Source: Alphaproteobacteria bacterium
GTDB lineage: Bacteria > Pseudomonadota > Alphaproteobacteria > UBA9655
DNA: 40,743 nt
Direction: 5' to 3'
NCBI GenBank assembly: GCA_021731585.1
Contig: JAKFXB010000007.1
Location: 1-40,743, forward strand
Shown here one piece after another: positions 1 to 13,001 of this stretch. Positions within the stretch are counted from its first letter, which is position 1. Every line of letters starts with the position of its first letter. The notes beneath the pieces were generated by a model, which ran no database searches, was not told the origin of the DNA, and worked only from the letters and a program-made list of their open reading frames with translations. Made by a program: the position numbers and the translations under genes.

Positions 1-229
1 CTTACAAATGATCTTACAACTAAGTATACCAAAACTTTTTGTAAAAATCTCTAAAAAAATTATTAACAAAATCAAATCTAAACTCAATAAATAGCCTACA
101 GAAAAAATTAAGTACTCTTATTTCTTGAGAAAAATATTGAATTTATATCTTGCGTCTCCAGAAAAACTCTTCTACAAGTTTGTTGTTTTAAATACCAGTT
201 ATGCTAAGTAAGCTCATAGGAGATGGTGA
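1..229. other. AT-rich leader upstream of the phosphatase cluster
   Basis: This stretch is very rich in A and T and holds no reading frame I would call a gene. It ends with a good ribosome binding site (AGGAG near 218-222) for the GTG start at 230. A TATGCT at about 200-205 could be a -10 box, but no convincing -35 box lies at the right distance, so I do not call a promoter. What lies to the left of the window is unknown. Confidence 0.4.
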
Positions 230-1039
230 GTGAATAAACTCCTAAAAACCATTTTAATTTTCTTTGGAATTACTTTGGTTCTTTTTGCAAGCTTTAGAAT
301 CTATATGTACGTCGATAGATATCCTATTAACAAAATGCGTACTATGCAAGATGAAGTTCAAACCTCAGAAAAAGTTAATTTAGAAGGGTTAAATGTACTC
401 AAAGCTTCAGGGAGTAATGTTCAAGTATTCTCGCAATTACAACAAAAACTAAGTTCTGTAAAGGAAAAGAAACTCATTTGTGACGTTAAAGAGTCCAATT
501 CTACTTATCTTAATGGTATTCCCTATCGTTACTTTGGTTATCACTATGAACAACCCGAATTAAGGCATTATTTGCGGCGACTCTTATATTCTGGAACTTT
601 AAAAGCACATCCTGAATGGCTCCGTAGTGAAGAAGCGGAAGCCAAAGCTTATGGATTCGATTACATCTCAGCCCCTATTGGAAGTCGATACGTGAGTTCT
701 ACGGAAGACATTGATAGGTTTGTCGCAATAATAGACTCCCTTCCTCCTGAAACATGGATTCATTTTCATTGCGAAAGAGGAAATGGAAGAACGTCCTTAG
801 CTCTTGCTATGTTTGATATTATGAAAAATGCTCCTCAAGTGGCCTTGGAGGATATTATCAAACGCCAACATCTCCTAGGATCTGAAGACTTATTTGACGT
901 TGTTCCATGGGCTAGAGGAAACTATTCATTAGAAATGCTTACAAACCGTAAAAAATTTATCGAAGACTTTTATGCCTTTATTTGTCAAAGAAAAGCAGGT
1001 GGCCAGCAAATATGGTCTGCCTGGAAGAGTGAAAGTTAG
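230..1039 (+). CDS. Membrane-anchored PTP-like (phytase-type) phosphatase, paralogue 1
   Basis: The protein has 269 residues. A hydrophobic segment at about 5-27 is a signal anchor, so the body should lie outside the inner membrane. The core matches the PTP-like inositol-phosphate phosphatase family: a segment ending in NGIP (about 95-98), a TWIHFHC strand, and the P-loop HCERGNGRTS with nucleophile Cys181 and Arg187. The tail MKNAPQVALEDIIKRQ is also typical. Where the family normally carries TDHxxP with the general-acid Asp, this protein has IGSRYVS, with Ser152 at the expected place. The GTG start has AGGAG about 7 bases upstream. The gene overlaps the next paralogue, which suggests an operon. 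Family membership is well supported. The substrate (inositol phosphates, phosphoinositides or phosphoproteins) and secretion are inference. Confidence 0.8.
   Translation: MNKLLKTILIFFGITLVLFASFRIYMYVDRYPINKMRTMQDEVQTSEKVNLEGLNVLKASGSNVQVFSQLQQKLSSVKEKKLICDVKESNSTYLNGIPYRYFGYHYEQPELRHYLRRLLYSGTLKAHPEWLRSEEAEAKAYGFDYISAPIGSRYVSSTEDIDRFVAIIDSLPPETWIHFHCERGNGRTSLALAMFDIMKNAPQVALEDIIKRQHLLGSEDLFDVVPWARGNYSLEMLTNRKKFIEDFYAFICQRKAGGQQIWSAWKSES
943..996 (+). repeat. Near-identical 3' tract shared by phosphatase paralogues 1 and 2, copy 1
   Basis: This 54-base tract recurs at 1751-1804 with one mismatch (TTT versus TTC, both Phe). It encodes the NRKKFIEDFYAFICQRKA segment near the C-terminus. The two genes diverge much more elsewhere, so recent gene conversion or strong local constraint is likely. 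Confidence 0.85.
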
Positions 1040-1858
1040 TACTTTGCTAAAAAAAATAAGCTTAAAAAAAGTTGTTTTTGGAGGAATAGGCAGTTTTATC
1101 CTTGCTCTCTCTCTTCTCTTTTTTGATGCTTTTTATGGAAGAAACTTTCGTTCCATGGAGGATAAAATTGGCTCAACTCAAAAAGTTGATCTAAGAGGGT
1201 TGCAAGACATCCACGCTTCTGGAGGATCTCCAACTTGTTTTACTTCCCTTAAATGGAAGCTGCGCCATGTTGATGGGCCAATCATTATTGTTGATGCCAT
1301 GTCTGAATATCATGGGTTTATTAAAAGCATACCCACTGCACTTTTAGGCTATCATAAACCGGCAAAATTTAAACACCTCGTGAGACGTTTTCTACTGACT
1401 GGGTCTACAGATGTACATCCAGAACTGGTTATTTCTGAGGAAGAAGAAGCCAAAAAATATGATCTTGGTTATAGAAAAGTTAGTATTAGCAGCACCTTTA
1501 TTTCCAGTGATGAAGATATTGACAATATCATTGCTTTTTATGATAGCATTCCTGAGAATACTTGGCTTCATTTCCATTGTTCTCATGGCAAAGGGAGAAC
1601 TTCCCTGATGCTTGTAATGTTGGATACAATGAAAAATGCACCTCAAGTCTCTCTCGAAGATATTGTCAAACGTCAACACCTTCTTGGTTCTGAAAATTTG
1701 TTTAATACGGAAGTTTGGGAAAATGGAACTTATACCAAAGAGCAACTTGAAAACCGTAAAAAATTTATCGAAGACTTTTATGCCTTCATTTGTCAAAGAA
1801 AAGCTGGAGGACTTCAAAAATGGTCTGATTGGCATCAAACACAGTATAAAAGAGTTCA

Positions 1859-1862
<4 letters not shown>
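1029..1862 (+). CDS. Membrane-anchored PTP-like (phytase-type) phosphatase, paralogue 2
   Basis: From the GTG at 1029 the product has 277 residues. The frame is open further upstream to 972, but that part only reads through the end of paralogue 1. A start at 1029 gives an N-terminus like that of its neighbours: a short basic stretch and then one membrane segment (about 10-32). The family segment SEYHGFIKSIP precedes the P-loop HCSHGKGRTS, with Cys184 and Arg190. The general-acid loop reads SISSTFISS and again has no Asp. The gene overlaps paralogue 1 by 11 bases and paralogue 3 by 4 bases (ATGA), so translation is probably coupled. Function is as for paralogue 1; the substrate is unknown. Confidence 0.8.
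1751..1804 (+). repeat. Near-identical 3' tract shared by phosphatase paralogues 1 and 2, copy 2
   Basis: This is the second copy of the 54-base tract at 943-996 and differs from it at one synonymous position. Paralogue 3 has a related but clearly diverged sequence at the matching place, so the tract marks recent exchange or duplication between paralogues 1 and 2 only. Confidence 0.85.
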
Positions 1863-6391
<4,529 letters not shown>

Positions 6392-6538
6392 TAACGTCCA
6401 TCTTTAAAAATTCATTTAATCCCAAGGACAATACAATATTTTATGCAGAGGCTGCAAAGTGTATTTCTCAAGATCCCTTGACATCTACCCTATCACGCGC
6501 CATCTCTTAAGAACAATAATAGACAACGGATGATACGC

Positions 6539-7486
6539 ATGAAAGCATTTCTTTTTCCAGGACAAGGGTCCCAAAGCATTGGCATGGGGCGTGAAATTTA
6601 TGACGCATTTCCCTGCGCAAAAGACGTTTTTCAAGAGGTTGATGAAGCTCTTAAGCAAAACCTAACAAAAATAATCTTTGAAGGGCCTGAGTCCGATCTT
6701 GTCTTAACAGAAAATACCCAACCAGCTCTTATGACCGTGAGTATGGCCCTTATGCGGGTTTTAGAGAAAGAAGGCGGCCTAAATCTTTCTCAGGAAGCTG
6801 CATTCGTTGCCGGCCATTCTTTGGGTCAATATTCAGCTCTTTGTGCAGCTGGTGCCTTGAATCTTACAGACACAGCCCGTCTTCTTAAAATCCGGGGACA
6901 AGCCATGCAAAAGGCGATGCCCGCAGGTGAAGGAGCCATGGCGGCCATTTTGGGACTTGAAATGGCTGATATAGAACTAATTGTGCGTGAGGCGGCTCAA
7001 GGTCAGGTTTGTGAGATTGCCAATGATAATAGTCCCGGCCAGGTAGTCATCAGCGGCCACAAGGAAGCGGTGGAAAGGGCAGTTGAACTTTCAAAGGAAC
7101 GAGGAGCTAAACGCAGCATTCTCCTGAATGTAAGTGCTCCCTTCCATTGTGCGCTTATGAAGCCCGCTCAAGAGCGGATGGCAGAAGCTTTCCAAGAAGC
7201 TCTGATGAAAAACCCTTGCGTTCCCGTTTTTGATAATGTTTCGGCTGAAGCCATCCAAGAGGGGGCAAGCCTCACCCAACTTTTGATTGACCAAGTTACA
7301 GGGCGTGTCCGATGGCGCGAGAGCATTGAAAAGATGGTCGAGGCTGGCGTGACGACAACACTCGAAATTGGCGCTGGAAAGGTTCTCACGGGCCTTTCAA
7401 AGCGTATTCATCCCTCCCTTGAAGGTATTGCTTTGAACACCCCTTATGATATAGAGTCTTTCCTCAAGCAAGACATAGCAGCGTAA
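6539..7486 (+). CDS. fabD: Malonyl-CoA:ACP transacylase FabD
   Basis: FabD moves the malonyl group from CoA to acyl carrier protein to feed fatty-acid elongation. The sequence opens with the family hallmark MKAFLFPGQGSQ. The nucleophile Ser is in GHSLGQYSA (about 90-98), and the catalytic His is in APFHCALM (about residue 201). The length of 315 residues is normal. An in-frame ATG at 6530 would add three residues; I prefer 6539 because it fits the family N-terminus and has GGA about 8 bases upstream. It is the first gene of the fab cluster, with fabG 10 bases downstream. Confidence 0.97.
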   Translation: MKAFLFPGQGSQSIGMGREIYDAFPCAKDVFQEVDEALKQNLTKIIFEGPESDLVLTENTQPALMTVSMALMRVLEKEGGLNLSQEAAFVAGHSLGQYSALCAAGALNLTDTARLLKIRGQAMQKAMPAGEGAMAAILGLEMADIELIVREAAQGQVCEIANDNSPGQVVISGHKEAVERAVELSKERGAKRSILLNVSAPFHCALMKPAQERMAEAFQEALMKNPCVPVFDNVSAEAIQEGASLTQLLIDQVTGRVRWRESIEKMVEAGVTTTLEIGAGKVLTGLSKRIHPSLEGIALNTPYDIESFLKQDIAA

Positions 7487-7496
7487 AGGATTTATC

Positions 7497-8234
7497 ATGT
7501 TTGAACTTAAAGGAAAGAAAGCCCTGATAACAGGAGCCACTGGTGGTTTAGGAGCTGAAATAGCCCGCGCCCTTCACAGGCAAGGCGCCCATGTAGCCCT
7601 TTCTGGTACGCGTAAGGAAAAACTTGAAGCTCTTGCAAAAGAGTTGGGAGACCGCGCTACTATTCTTCCTTGTGACCTTTCTAATGTAGAGTCCACGCAA
7701 AAGCTTATTTCTGAAGCAGAAACGGCGTTAGGGGGGCTTGATATTTTGGTAAACAATGCGGGTCTAACTCAAGATGGGCTTATGTTGCGTATGAGTGACG
7801 ACCAATGGAGTAAAGTAATTGAGGTGAATTTAAGCTCTGCTTTCCGCCTGTCTCGTGAAGCCATTAAGGGTATGATGAAACAACGTGCCGGAAGAATTAT
7901 CAATATCACCTCGATTGTGGGTGTGACAGGAAATGCCGGACAAGCCAACTATGCGGCCTCAAAAGCAGGCTTGATTGGACTTTCTAAATCCTTGGCTGCA
8001 GAAGTGGCCACTCGAGGCATTACGGTGAACTGTATTGCCCCTGGATTTATTGAATCTCCCATGACCGATGTACTTAATGAAAAGCAACGGGAAAAGATTT
8101 TAGGGGAAATCCCTCAAGGATCTATTGGATTACCTCTTGATATTGCGGCTGCAGTTGTGTATTTAGCCAGCAATGAAGCCAAGTATATGACGGGTCAAAC
8201 CCTTCATATTAATGGCGGAATGACTATGGTGTAG
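7497..8234 (+). CDS. fabG: 3-oxoacyl-ACP reductase FabG
   Basis: FabG is the NADPH-dependent reductase of the elongation cycle, a short-chain dehydrogenase/reductase of 245 residues. The nucleotide-binding motif TGATGGLG lies at 13-20 and NNAG at 86-89. The catalytic tetrad is visible as Asn111, Ser139, Tyr152 and Lys156. The C-terminus TGQTLHINGGMTMV is the standard FabG ending. It follows fabD closely and precedes acpP, the usual order. Confidence 0.98.
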   Translation: MFELKGKKALITGATGGLGAEIARALHRQGAHVALSGTRKEKLEALAKELGDRATILPCDLSNVESTQKLISEAETALGGLDILVNNAGLTQDGLMLRMSDDQWSKVIEVNLSSAFRLSREAIKGMMKQRAGRIINITSIVGVTGNAGQANYAASKAGLIGLSKSLAAEVATRGITVNCIAPGFIESPMTDVLNEKQREKILGEIPQGSIGLPLDIAAAVVYLASNEAKYMTGQTLHINGGMTMV

Positions 8235-8295
8235 ATTTTTTTCACTCTATACTAGCCAAATGCGAAAGAGTATGCTAGCAAGCCATAGTTAAAGT

Positions 8296-8312
8296 AGGTA
8301 AAGTTTTTACCT
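8296..8312 (+). other. Small hairpin in the acpP leader
   Basis: AGGTAAA and TTTACCT form a perfect 7-base-pair stem with a 3-base loop in the 116-base gap before acpP. No U-tract follows, so it is not an intrinsic terminator. It may tune acpP expression relative to fabG, but there is no further support. Confidence 0.25.
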
Positions 8313-8350
8313 TAACAATGTAATTGTCAACAACGTAAGGAAAAGTTGAA

Positions 8351-8590
8351 ATGAGTGACGTTGCTGCACGTGTAAAACAAATTGTCGTTGAACACTTAGG
8401 TGTCGATGAAGACAAAGTCATAGACAGTGCAAGTTTTGTGGATGATCTTGGCGCCGATAGCCTTGATACCGTTGAACTTGTCATGGCTTTTGAAGAAGAA
8501 TTTGGATGCGAAATCCCTGATGATGCCGCTGAAAAAATCATTACCGTGAAAAACGCAATTGACTATGTTCAAGAGCGTGCCTCTAAGTAA
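8351..8590 (+). CDS. acpP: Acyl carrier protein
   Basis: This is the 79-residue acidic carrier that holds growing acyl chains on a phosphopantetheine arm. Ser37 in [10 protein letters not shown] is the attachment site. Acidic helices II and III, with [14 protein letters not shown], form the usual binding face for fatty-acid enzymes. A purine-rich AAGGAAAAG lies just before the ATG. The gene sits between fabG and fabF, as in most Proteobacteria, with a longer leader than the other genes of the cluster. Confidence 0.98.
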   Translation: MSDVAARVKQIVVEHLGVDEDKVIDSASFVDDLGADSLDTVELVMAFEEEFGCEIPDDAAEKIITVKNAIDYVQERASK

Positions 8591-8611
8591 ATTATTAATG
8601 GTATAAAATCT

Positions 8612-9862
8612 ATGCGTCGAGTTGTTGTAACAGGTTTGGGTCTTGTGACCCCTCTAGGAAACGGTGTTCAAACCACTTGGGAGCGCCTTATTAAAGGTGA
8701 ATCAGGAGTTCGGCGCATAGATACCTTTGATACAGAGGCTTACCCTTCAAAAATTGCCGGCCTTGTTCCCTTGGGAACAGAAAAGGGCCAATTTAATTCT
8801 ACAGATTATATACCCCCTAATGAACAGAGAAGGATAGATACGTTTATCCTCTATGGTATTGCGGCGGCAGAAGAAGCTCTCGCTGATTCAGGTTGGACTC
8901 CTGAAACAGAAGAGCAAAGAGAAATGACTGGCGTTATGATTGGCTCAGGTGTGGGGGGACTTCCTCGCATTTATGAAGCCTCTGTCCTTTTAAAAGAGGG
9001 CGGACCTCGGAAAATAAGCCCTTTCTTTATTCCCTCCTGTCTCATTAACCTTGTTTCTGGTCAAGTTTCCATTCGTTATGGATTTAAAGGCCCTAATCAT
9101 GCTGTGGTGACAGCCTGTTCCACAGGTGCTCATGCGATTGGTGATGCTGCTCGCCTCATTCAATGGGGTGATGCAGATGTCATGGTTGCGGGTGGCGCCG
9201 AAGCTGCGGTTTGTGAGATTGGCGTTGCTGGATTTGCGGCCTTAAGAGCCCTCTCCACTAATTTCAATGATGAGCCAGAAAAGGCGTCCCGCCCTTGGGA
9301 TCGCAACCGGGATGGTTTTGTGATTGGAGAAGGAGCCGGCGTTGTTGTTTTAGAAGAATATGAGCACGCGAAAAAGCGCGGTGCCAAGATTTATGCTGAA
9401 GTTTTAGGCTATGGTCTTTCAGGCGATGCCCACCACATCACAGCGCCTGCTGAGGATGGAAATGGCGGTTTTCGCGCCATGAAGGGCGCCCTTCGCCATG
9501 CTAAATTGAATCCAGAAGATATCGGGTATATCAATGCCCACGGTACGGCAACCCCTATCGGCGATATGATTGAATTAGGAGCGGTTAAGCGCCTTTTTAC
9601 CCATAATGCGAATATGTCTTCTACAAAGTCAGCCATAGGCCACTTGTTAGGGGCTGCGGGCGGTGTTGAAGCTATTTTCTCAATCCTTGCCTTGAATTCC
9701 GGTATTTTGCCGCCCACGATCAATCTAGATAATCCTTCAGAAGGAACTGACGGTATTGACCTCATTCCTCATAAGGCCAAAGAACAAAAAATTCGCTATG
9801 CTATGTCCAACTCCTTTGGATTCGGTGGAACCAACGCCTCCCTTGTGATGGGAGCCATCTAA
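8612..9862 (+). CDS. fabF: 3-oxoacyl-ACP synthase II FabF
   Basis: FabF is the condensing enzyme that extends acyl-ACP with malonyl-ACP. The 416-residue length is normal. The Cys-His-His triad is visible: Cys169 in TACSTGAHA, His310 in INAHGTATPIGD and His344 in SAIGHLLGAAGG, with Lys339 just before it. The C-terminus NSFGFGGTNASLV is the conserved Gly-rich end. It lies 21 bases after acpP and directly before mltG. Confidence 0.98.
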   Translation: MRRVVVTGLGLVTPLGNGVQTTWERLIKGESGVRRIDTFDTEAYPSKIAGLVPLGTEKGQFNSTDYIPPNEQRRIDTFILYGIAAAEEALADSGWTPETEEQREMTGVMIGSGVGGLPRIYEASVLLKEGGPRKISPFFIPSCLINLVSGQVSIRYGFKGPNHAVVTACSTGAHAIGDAARLIQWGDADVMVAGGAEAAVCEIGVAGFAALRALSTNFNDEPEKASRPWDRNRDGFVIGEGAGVVVLEEYEHAKKRGAKIYAEVLGYGLSGDAHHITAPAEDGNGGFRAMKGALRHAKLNPEDIGYINAHGTATPIGDMIELGAVKRLFTHNANMSSTKSAIGHLLGAAGGVEAIFSILALNSGILPPTINLDNPSEGTDGIDLIPHKAKEQKIRYAMSNSFGFGGTNASLVMGAI

Positions 9863-9874
9863 GCCTTGGCGGGC

Positions 9875-10858
9875 ATGAGTTTGTTTAAACAAAGACCATG
9901 GCGCACAATTTTTGCCCTTATCATCCTTATAATTGCTCTCCCTTCTACGTTTGTAGGTTATGTAGCCTATTGGGCGCAACATCCTCAAAATAATGAGAAA
10001 ACCACTATCTTTATCGAAAAAGGTGCCTCCCTTTCTCAAATTGCACAAACCCTTAGCCAGTATAAAGTCTTAAATTCTCCTCTTCTCTTTAAAGTGGTCG
10101 TTTACACAACAGGAGTCTCTCAAAAGTTAAAGGCTGGAGAATATCTCATTCCTCCCTCCATAACCCCAGCCCAACTCATTCACATCCTAAAGTCCGGGGA
10201 AGTTATTCTCCATGGAGTTACTCTTATTGAAGGAGAGACATGCCACCGGCTCGTAGAAAAAGTTGCTTCAAATGCGCATTTTCAAGGCGCTTGTGAAACA
10301 CCTGAAGAAGGTTCTCTTTTGCCAGAGACCTATCACTTTCCCCATGGGACGGAATGTTACATCATCTTAAATCGCATGAGAAAGGCGATGGCCCGTGCCC
10401 TTGAAGTGGCTTGGGCAGAGCGCTGTGACAATCATCCCCTCGAGTCTCCTCAGGAGCTTTTAGTTTTAGCTTCTATTATCGAAAAGGAAACCTCAAAGGC
10501 ACCGGAGAAATCTCTGGTTGCGGCTGTCTTTTTAAATCGCCTGAAGCAAGGAATGCCACTTCAAGCCGATCCAACGGTGATTTATGCCTTAACAAATGGC
10601 CGAGAGGGCTTGGGGCGCACGCTGTTTCGTGGAGATTTGAAAATTGAAAGTCCTTACAATACCTACCTTTATAGGGGGCTTCCTCCCACTCCCATCGCAA
10701 ATCCGAGCCTTTCTTCCCTCAAAGCGGCAGCCCATCCCGCCAATGTTCCTTATCTTTACTTCGTAGCAGATGGCTCAGGCGGTCATGCTTTCTCTGAAAC
10801 CCTCGGAGATCATCAAAAACATCACGCTAACTGGCGTAAGATTCGCAATAAAAAGTAG
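9875..10858 (+). CDS. mltG: Endolytic murein transglycosylase MltG (YceG)
   Basis: MltG cleaves nascent peptidoglycan strands at the inner membrane and limits glycan length. One membrane segment (about 10-32) follows a short basic N-terminus. A LysM-like part has IEKGASLSQIAQTL. The catalytic domain shows LASIIEKETSKAPEKS, whose Glu is the likely catalytic residue, then QADPTVIYAL and SPYNTYLYRGLPPTPIANP. A TTG at 9866 is an alternative start adding three residues. The position after fabF is conserved in Proteobacteria. Confidence 0.95.
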   Translation: MSLFKQRPWRTIFALIILIIALPSTFVGYVAYWAQHPQNNEKTTIFIEKGASLSQIAQTLSQYKVLNSPLLFKVVVYTTGVSQKLKAGEYLIPPSITPAQLIHILKSGEVILHGVTLIEGETCHRLVEKVASNAHFQGACETPEEGSLLPETYHFPHGTECYIILNRMRKAMARALEVAWAERCDNHPLESPQELLVLASIIEKETSKAPEKSLVAAVFLNRLKQGMPLQADPTVIYALTNGREGLGRTLFRGDLKIESPYNTYLYRGLPPTPIANPSLSSLKAAAHPANVPYLYFVADGSGGHAFSETLGDHQKHHANWRKIRNKK

Positions 10859-10881
10859 CGCCCTGAATTCAATTCTTTAAT

Positions 10882-10913
10882 AAAATGGCTTCTGTATTTC
10901 CGCCCGTCTTCAG
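10882..10913 (-). repeat. Duplicated hemF 3'-end fragment, distal copy
   Basis: This 32-base sequence matches 11629-11660 inside hemF with one mismatch. Read on the minus strand it still encodes the hemF stretch KTGGNTEAI, and the mismatch is synonymous (AAT versus AAC for Asn). It touches the stop codon of hepT. Together the two copies flank the toxin-antitoxin pair as direct repeats 747 bases apart. Confidence 0.9.
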
Positions 10914-11263
10914 ATGGAAGTGTTGTTAGCTTTCTTAATTTGCTGCAATTGGTCTCTTAAATCTGGCAAATCTTGACAAATTGTTTCCCAGATAATTTCC
11001 GTATGAATGCCAAAATATTCATGAATAAGAATATTTCTCATATCTCGCAGTGACCTCCAAGGTACAGATGGATAGTCTACTGTTATCACTTCAGGAATAT
11101 GGCGAGCAGCTTCTCCTACAACTTCAAGATTACGAATAACAGCATCGATTGTACGTTGATCTGCTTCAAATTTCTTAAAATCTAGACCTTTTGTATATTC
11201 TTCAACCCGCTCCAGGGCATTTAAAATATCATCTAAACGAAATATCCATTCTCTAGATGACAT
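10910..11263 (-). CDS. hepT: HepT-like HEPN toxin of a MNT-HEPN toxin-antitoxin pair
   Basis: This is a 117-residue helical HEPN (DUF86) protein. The family's Rx4HxY active motif is seen as RNILIHEY with Arg76, His81 and Tyr83. In characterised pairs HepT is an RNase whose Tyr is AMPylated by the partner MntA. Its start overlaps the upstream mntA stop by 11 bases, so the pair is co-translated. The last bases of the gene run into the duplicated hemF fragment, and the stop codon TGA is shared with it. Whether it acts as a toxin here is inferred from the family. Confidence 0.9.
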   Translation of the reverse strand: MSSREWIFRLDDILNALERVEEYTKGLDFKKFEADQRTIDAVIRNLEVVGEAARHIPEVITVDYPSVPWRSLRDMRNILIHEYFGIHTEIIWETICQDLPDLRDQLQQIKKANNTSI

Positions 11264-11543
11264 GCACTGATTCCTTAAGAATACGATGACGTAAATAAGG
11301 ATGGAGTGCTTGCTCGGTTACCAAATCAACGGGGGAGCCTAAAAGATCTTCAAGGTGATTTTTGAGATTGATAAAGGCAAATAGTCCCAAAGGATGGTTA
11401 AAGGACACAAGAATATCAATATCACTTGAGGGTGTTTGCTGATTGCGCGCTACTGAACCAAATAAGGCAAGAGACTTAACATGGTAGTTCTCAAGAACTT
11501 TTCTGTCTTGAGTTAGGCATTTAACAATATCATTCCGTTTCAT
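11253..11543 (-). CDS. mntA: MntA-like nucleotidyltransferase antitoxin
   Basis: This is a minimal nucleotidyltransferase of 96 residues. The motif GSx10DxD is complete: Gly29-Ser30, then Asp41 and Asp43 in SSDIDILVSF. In studied MNT-HEPN systems this protein neutralises HepT by adding AMP to the toxin's Tyr. It is the first gene of the pair, with an AAGAG about 8 bases before its ATG. The gap to the hemF stop is only 45 bases, so the pair may be read from the hemF transcript as well as from its own promoter. Confidence 0.9.
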   Translation of the reverse strand: MKRNDIVKCLTQDRKVLENYHVKSLALFGSVARNQQTPSSDIDILVSFNHPLGLFAFINLKNHLEDLLGSPVDLVTEQALHPYLRHRILKESVHVI

Positions 11544-11588
11544 ATCAAGCTCTTGTTTACTAGAGATCTGTAAATGACTATCTTACCA

Positions 11589-12434
11589 TCAAGCCGCCGG
11601 CCATTCAACAAGGGGCGGCAGTGACATCAAAATGGCTTCTGTGTTTCCGCCCGTCTTCAGGCCAAAGTGGGTTCCTCGATCATAAATAAGATTAAATTCC
11701 ACATACCGGCCCCGCTTTTTAAGCTGAGCCTTTCTATCAAGCTCTGTCCAAGGGGTATTCATATGCCTTCGGACAATCTCTTGGTAAATGGTCGCAAAGG
11801 TCTTCCCTACATTTTGCGTAAAAGCAAAATCATGCTCCCAATCACCACTATTCACGTAATCATAAAAAATGCCGCCCACGCCCCGTGGCTCTTGACGGTG
11901 AGGAAGGTAAAAGTATTCATCCGCCCACTTTTTAAACTTTTCATAAGAGGTAGCCTCATAGAAATCGCAGACCTTTTTAAAAGCTGCATGAAAATCTTGG
12001 GTATCTTTATCAACAGGAAAGCAAGGCGTCAGGTCAGCTCCACCACCAAACCAAAGCTTTTGGGTTTGGATCATCCGTGTGTTCATATGAACAATGGGCA
12101 CGTGAGGATTATGCGGATGAATCACAACTGAAATGCCACTGGCCCAAAACCGCGGATCTTCTTCAGCTCCAGGAATTTGTTTCCGAAATTCTTCAGAAAA
12201 TTCCCCATGAACCTCAGAAAAATTAACGCCGGCTTTTTCAAAAACACGGCCCTCTAAGACGGCCATGGTGCCACCCCCACCCCCCTCTCGCTCCCAAGAC
12301 TTACGGAGAAACGAACCAGCAGGTTTTTCATATTGAGAAAGGGTGGTTTCCTTTTCAAGAGTCTCAAGACTCTCAATGAGTTGAGATTGGAGCGTTGAAA
12401 ACCACTCAGAAGCACGATTTTGTTGAGTTGTCAT
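11589..12434 (-). CDS. hemF: Oxygen-dependent coproporphyrinogen III oxidase HemF
   Basis: HemF carries out the oxidative decarboxylation of coproporphyrinogen III to protoporphyrinogen IX in haem synthesis and needs O2. The 281 residues carry the family blocks [74 protein letters not shown] and a short end (PPLVEWPAA). The start overlaps the trmL stop by 4 bases. The 3' end contains the proximal copy of the 32-base repeat found again beyond hepT. Confidence 0.97.
   Translation of the reverse strand: MTTQQNRASEWFSTLQSQLIESLETLEKETTLSQYEKPAGSFLRKSWEREGGGGGTMAVLEGRVFEKAGVNFSEVHGEFSEEFRKQIPGAEEDPRFWASGISVVIHPHNPHVPIVHMNTRMIQTQKLWFGGGADLTPCFPVDKDTQDFHAAFKKVCDFYEATSYEKFKKWADEYFYLPHRQEPRGVGGIFYDYVNSGDWEHDFAFTQNVGKTFATIYQEIVRRHMNTPWTELDRKAQLKKRGRYVEFNLIYDRGTHFGLKTGGNTEAILMSLPPLVEWPAA
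11629..11660 (-). repeat. hemF 3'-end repeat, proximal copy (within hemF)
   Basis: This is the in-gene copy of the 32-base repeat at 10882-10913. It lies about 40 bases before the hemF stop. The pattern (a gene 3' end repeated on the far side of a small cassette) resembles an attachment-site duplication, but no integrase gene lies between the copies. Confidence 0.9.
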
Positions 12435-12892
12435 AGGAATCCTCCTGGGAGTTGGTGAGTTTGACGAAGAGCTTCAGTTGAAACAATAGCTGCGGCAAGA
12501 GCAAGATTTAAAGAACGCGCCCCTGAAACCATGGGGATAATTATGCTTTCATGACAGCCTTCTATAATTTCTGATGGAAAACCAGAACTTTCTTGTCCCA
12601 TGATCAGCAAATCAGAGGCCTCAAAGGAAAATTCATAACAGCTTTGAGAAGCATTTGCACTGACAGCCACACGCCGCAGCCCCTTTCTTTCCTGACAAAA
12701 AGCTTTCCAAGAGGGAAAGCGCGTTGTCATGGCCCTTTCCCTATAATCCATACCGGCTCGCTTTAAATGCTTGTCCGTCAAAAGAAAACCACACGGCTCA
12801 ATTACATCTAAAGGTAAGTTCATACAAGCCGAAAAACGCATTAGCGTTCCCATATTTTGAGGAATTTCTGGCTGAAATAACACAAGATGCAT
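12431..12892 (-). CDS. trmL: tRNA (cytidine(34)-2'-O)-methyltransferase TrmL
   Basis: TrmL is a SPOUT-family methyltransferase that modifies the wobble base of tRNA-Leu. The 153-residue size matches TrmL/YibK. Motifs are the N-terminal [16 protein letters not shown], the SAM-binding knot segments [11 protein letters not shown] and [18 protein letters not shown], and TEALRQ at the end. It is coupled to hemF by a 4-base overlap and is divergent from petA across about 110 bases. Confidence 0.95.
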   Translation of the reverse strand: MHLVLFQPEIPQNMGTLMRFSACMNLPLDVIEPCGFLLTDKHLKRAGMDYRERAMTTRFPSWKAFCQERKGLRRVAVSANASQSCYEFSFEASDLLIMGQESSGFPSEIIEGCHESIIIPMVSGARSLNLALAAAIVSTEALRQTHQLPGGFL

Positions 12893-13001
12893 TTGGGTCC
12901 TTTAAATTTCATTCAAAGTCGACTAAAACTGTCTTATCCTGCATCCTACATCAGGTAAACAGGAATAGGCTAGACACCAAATAAGGCATAAAAAGAAAGC
13001 C

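Noticed and set aside
8235..8350. Terminator or riboswitch before acpP
   Set aside because: Only a 7-base-pair stem without a U-tract is present, and no known riboswitch pattern is seen.
11667..12131. 154-codon plus-strand frame across hemF
   Set aside because: It is antisense to the conserved HemF core and has no supporting signal.
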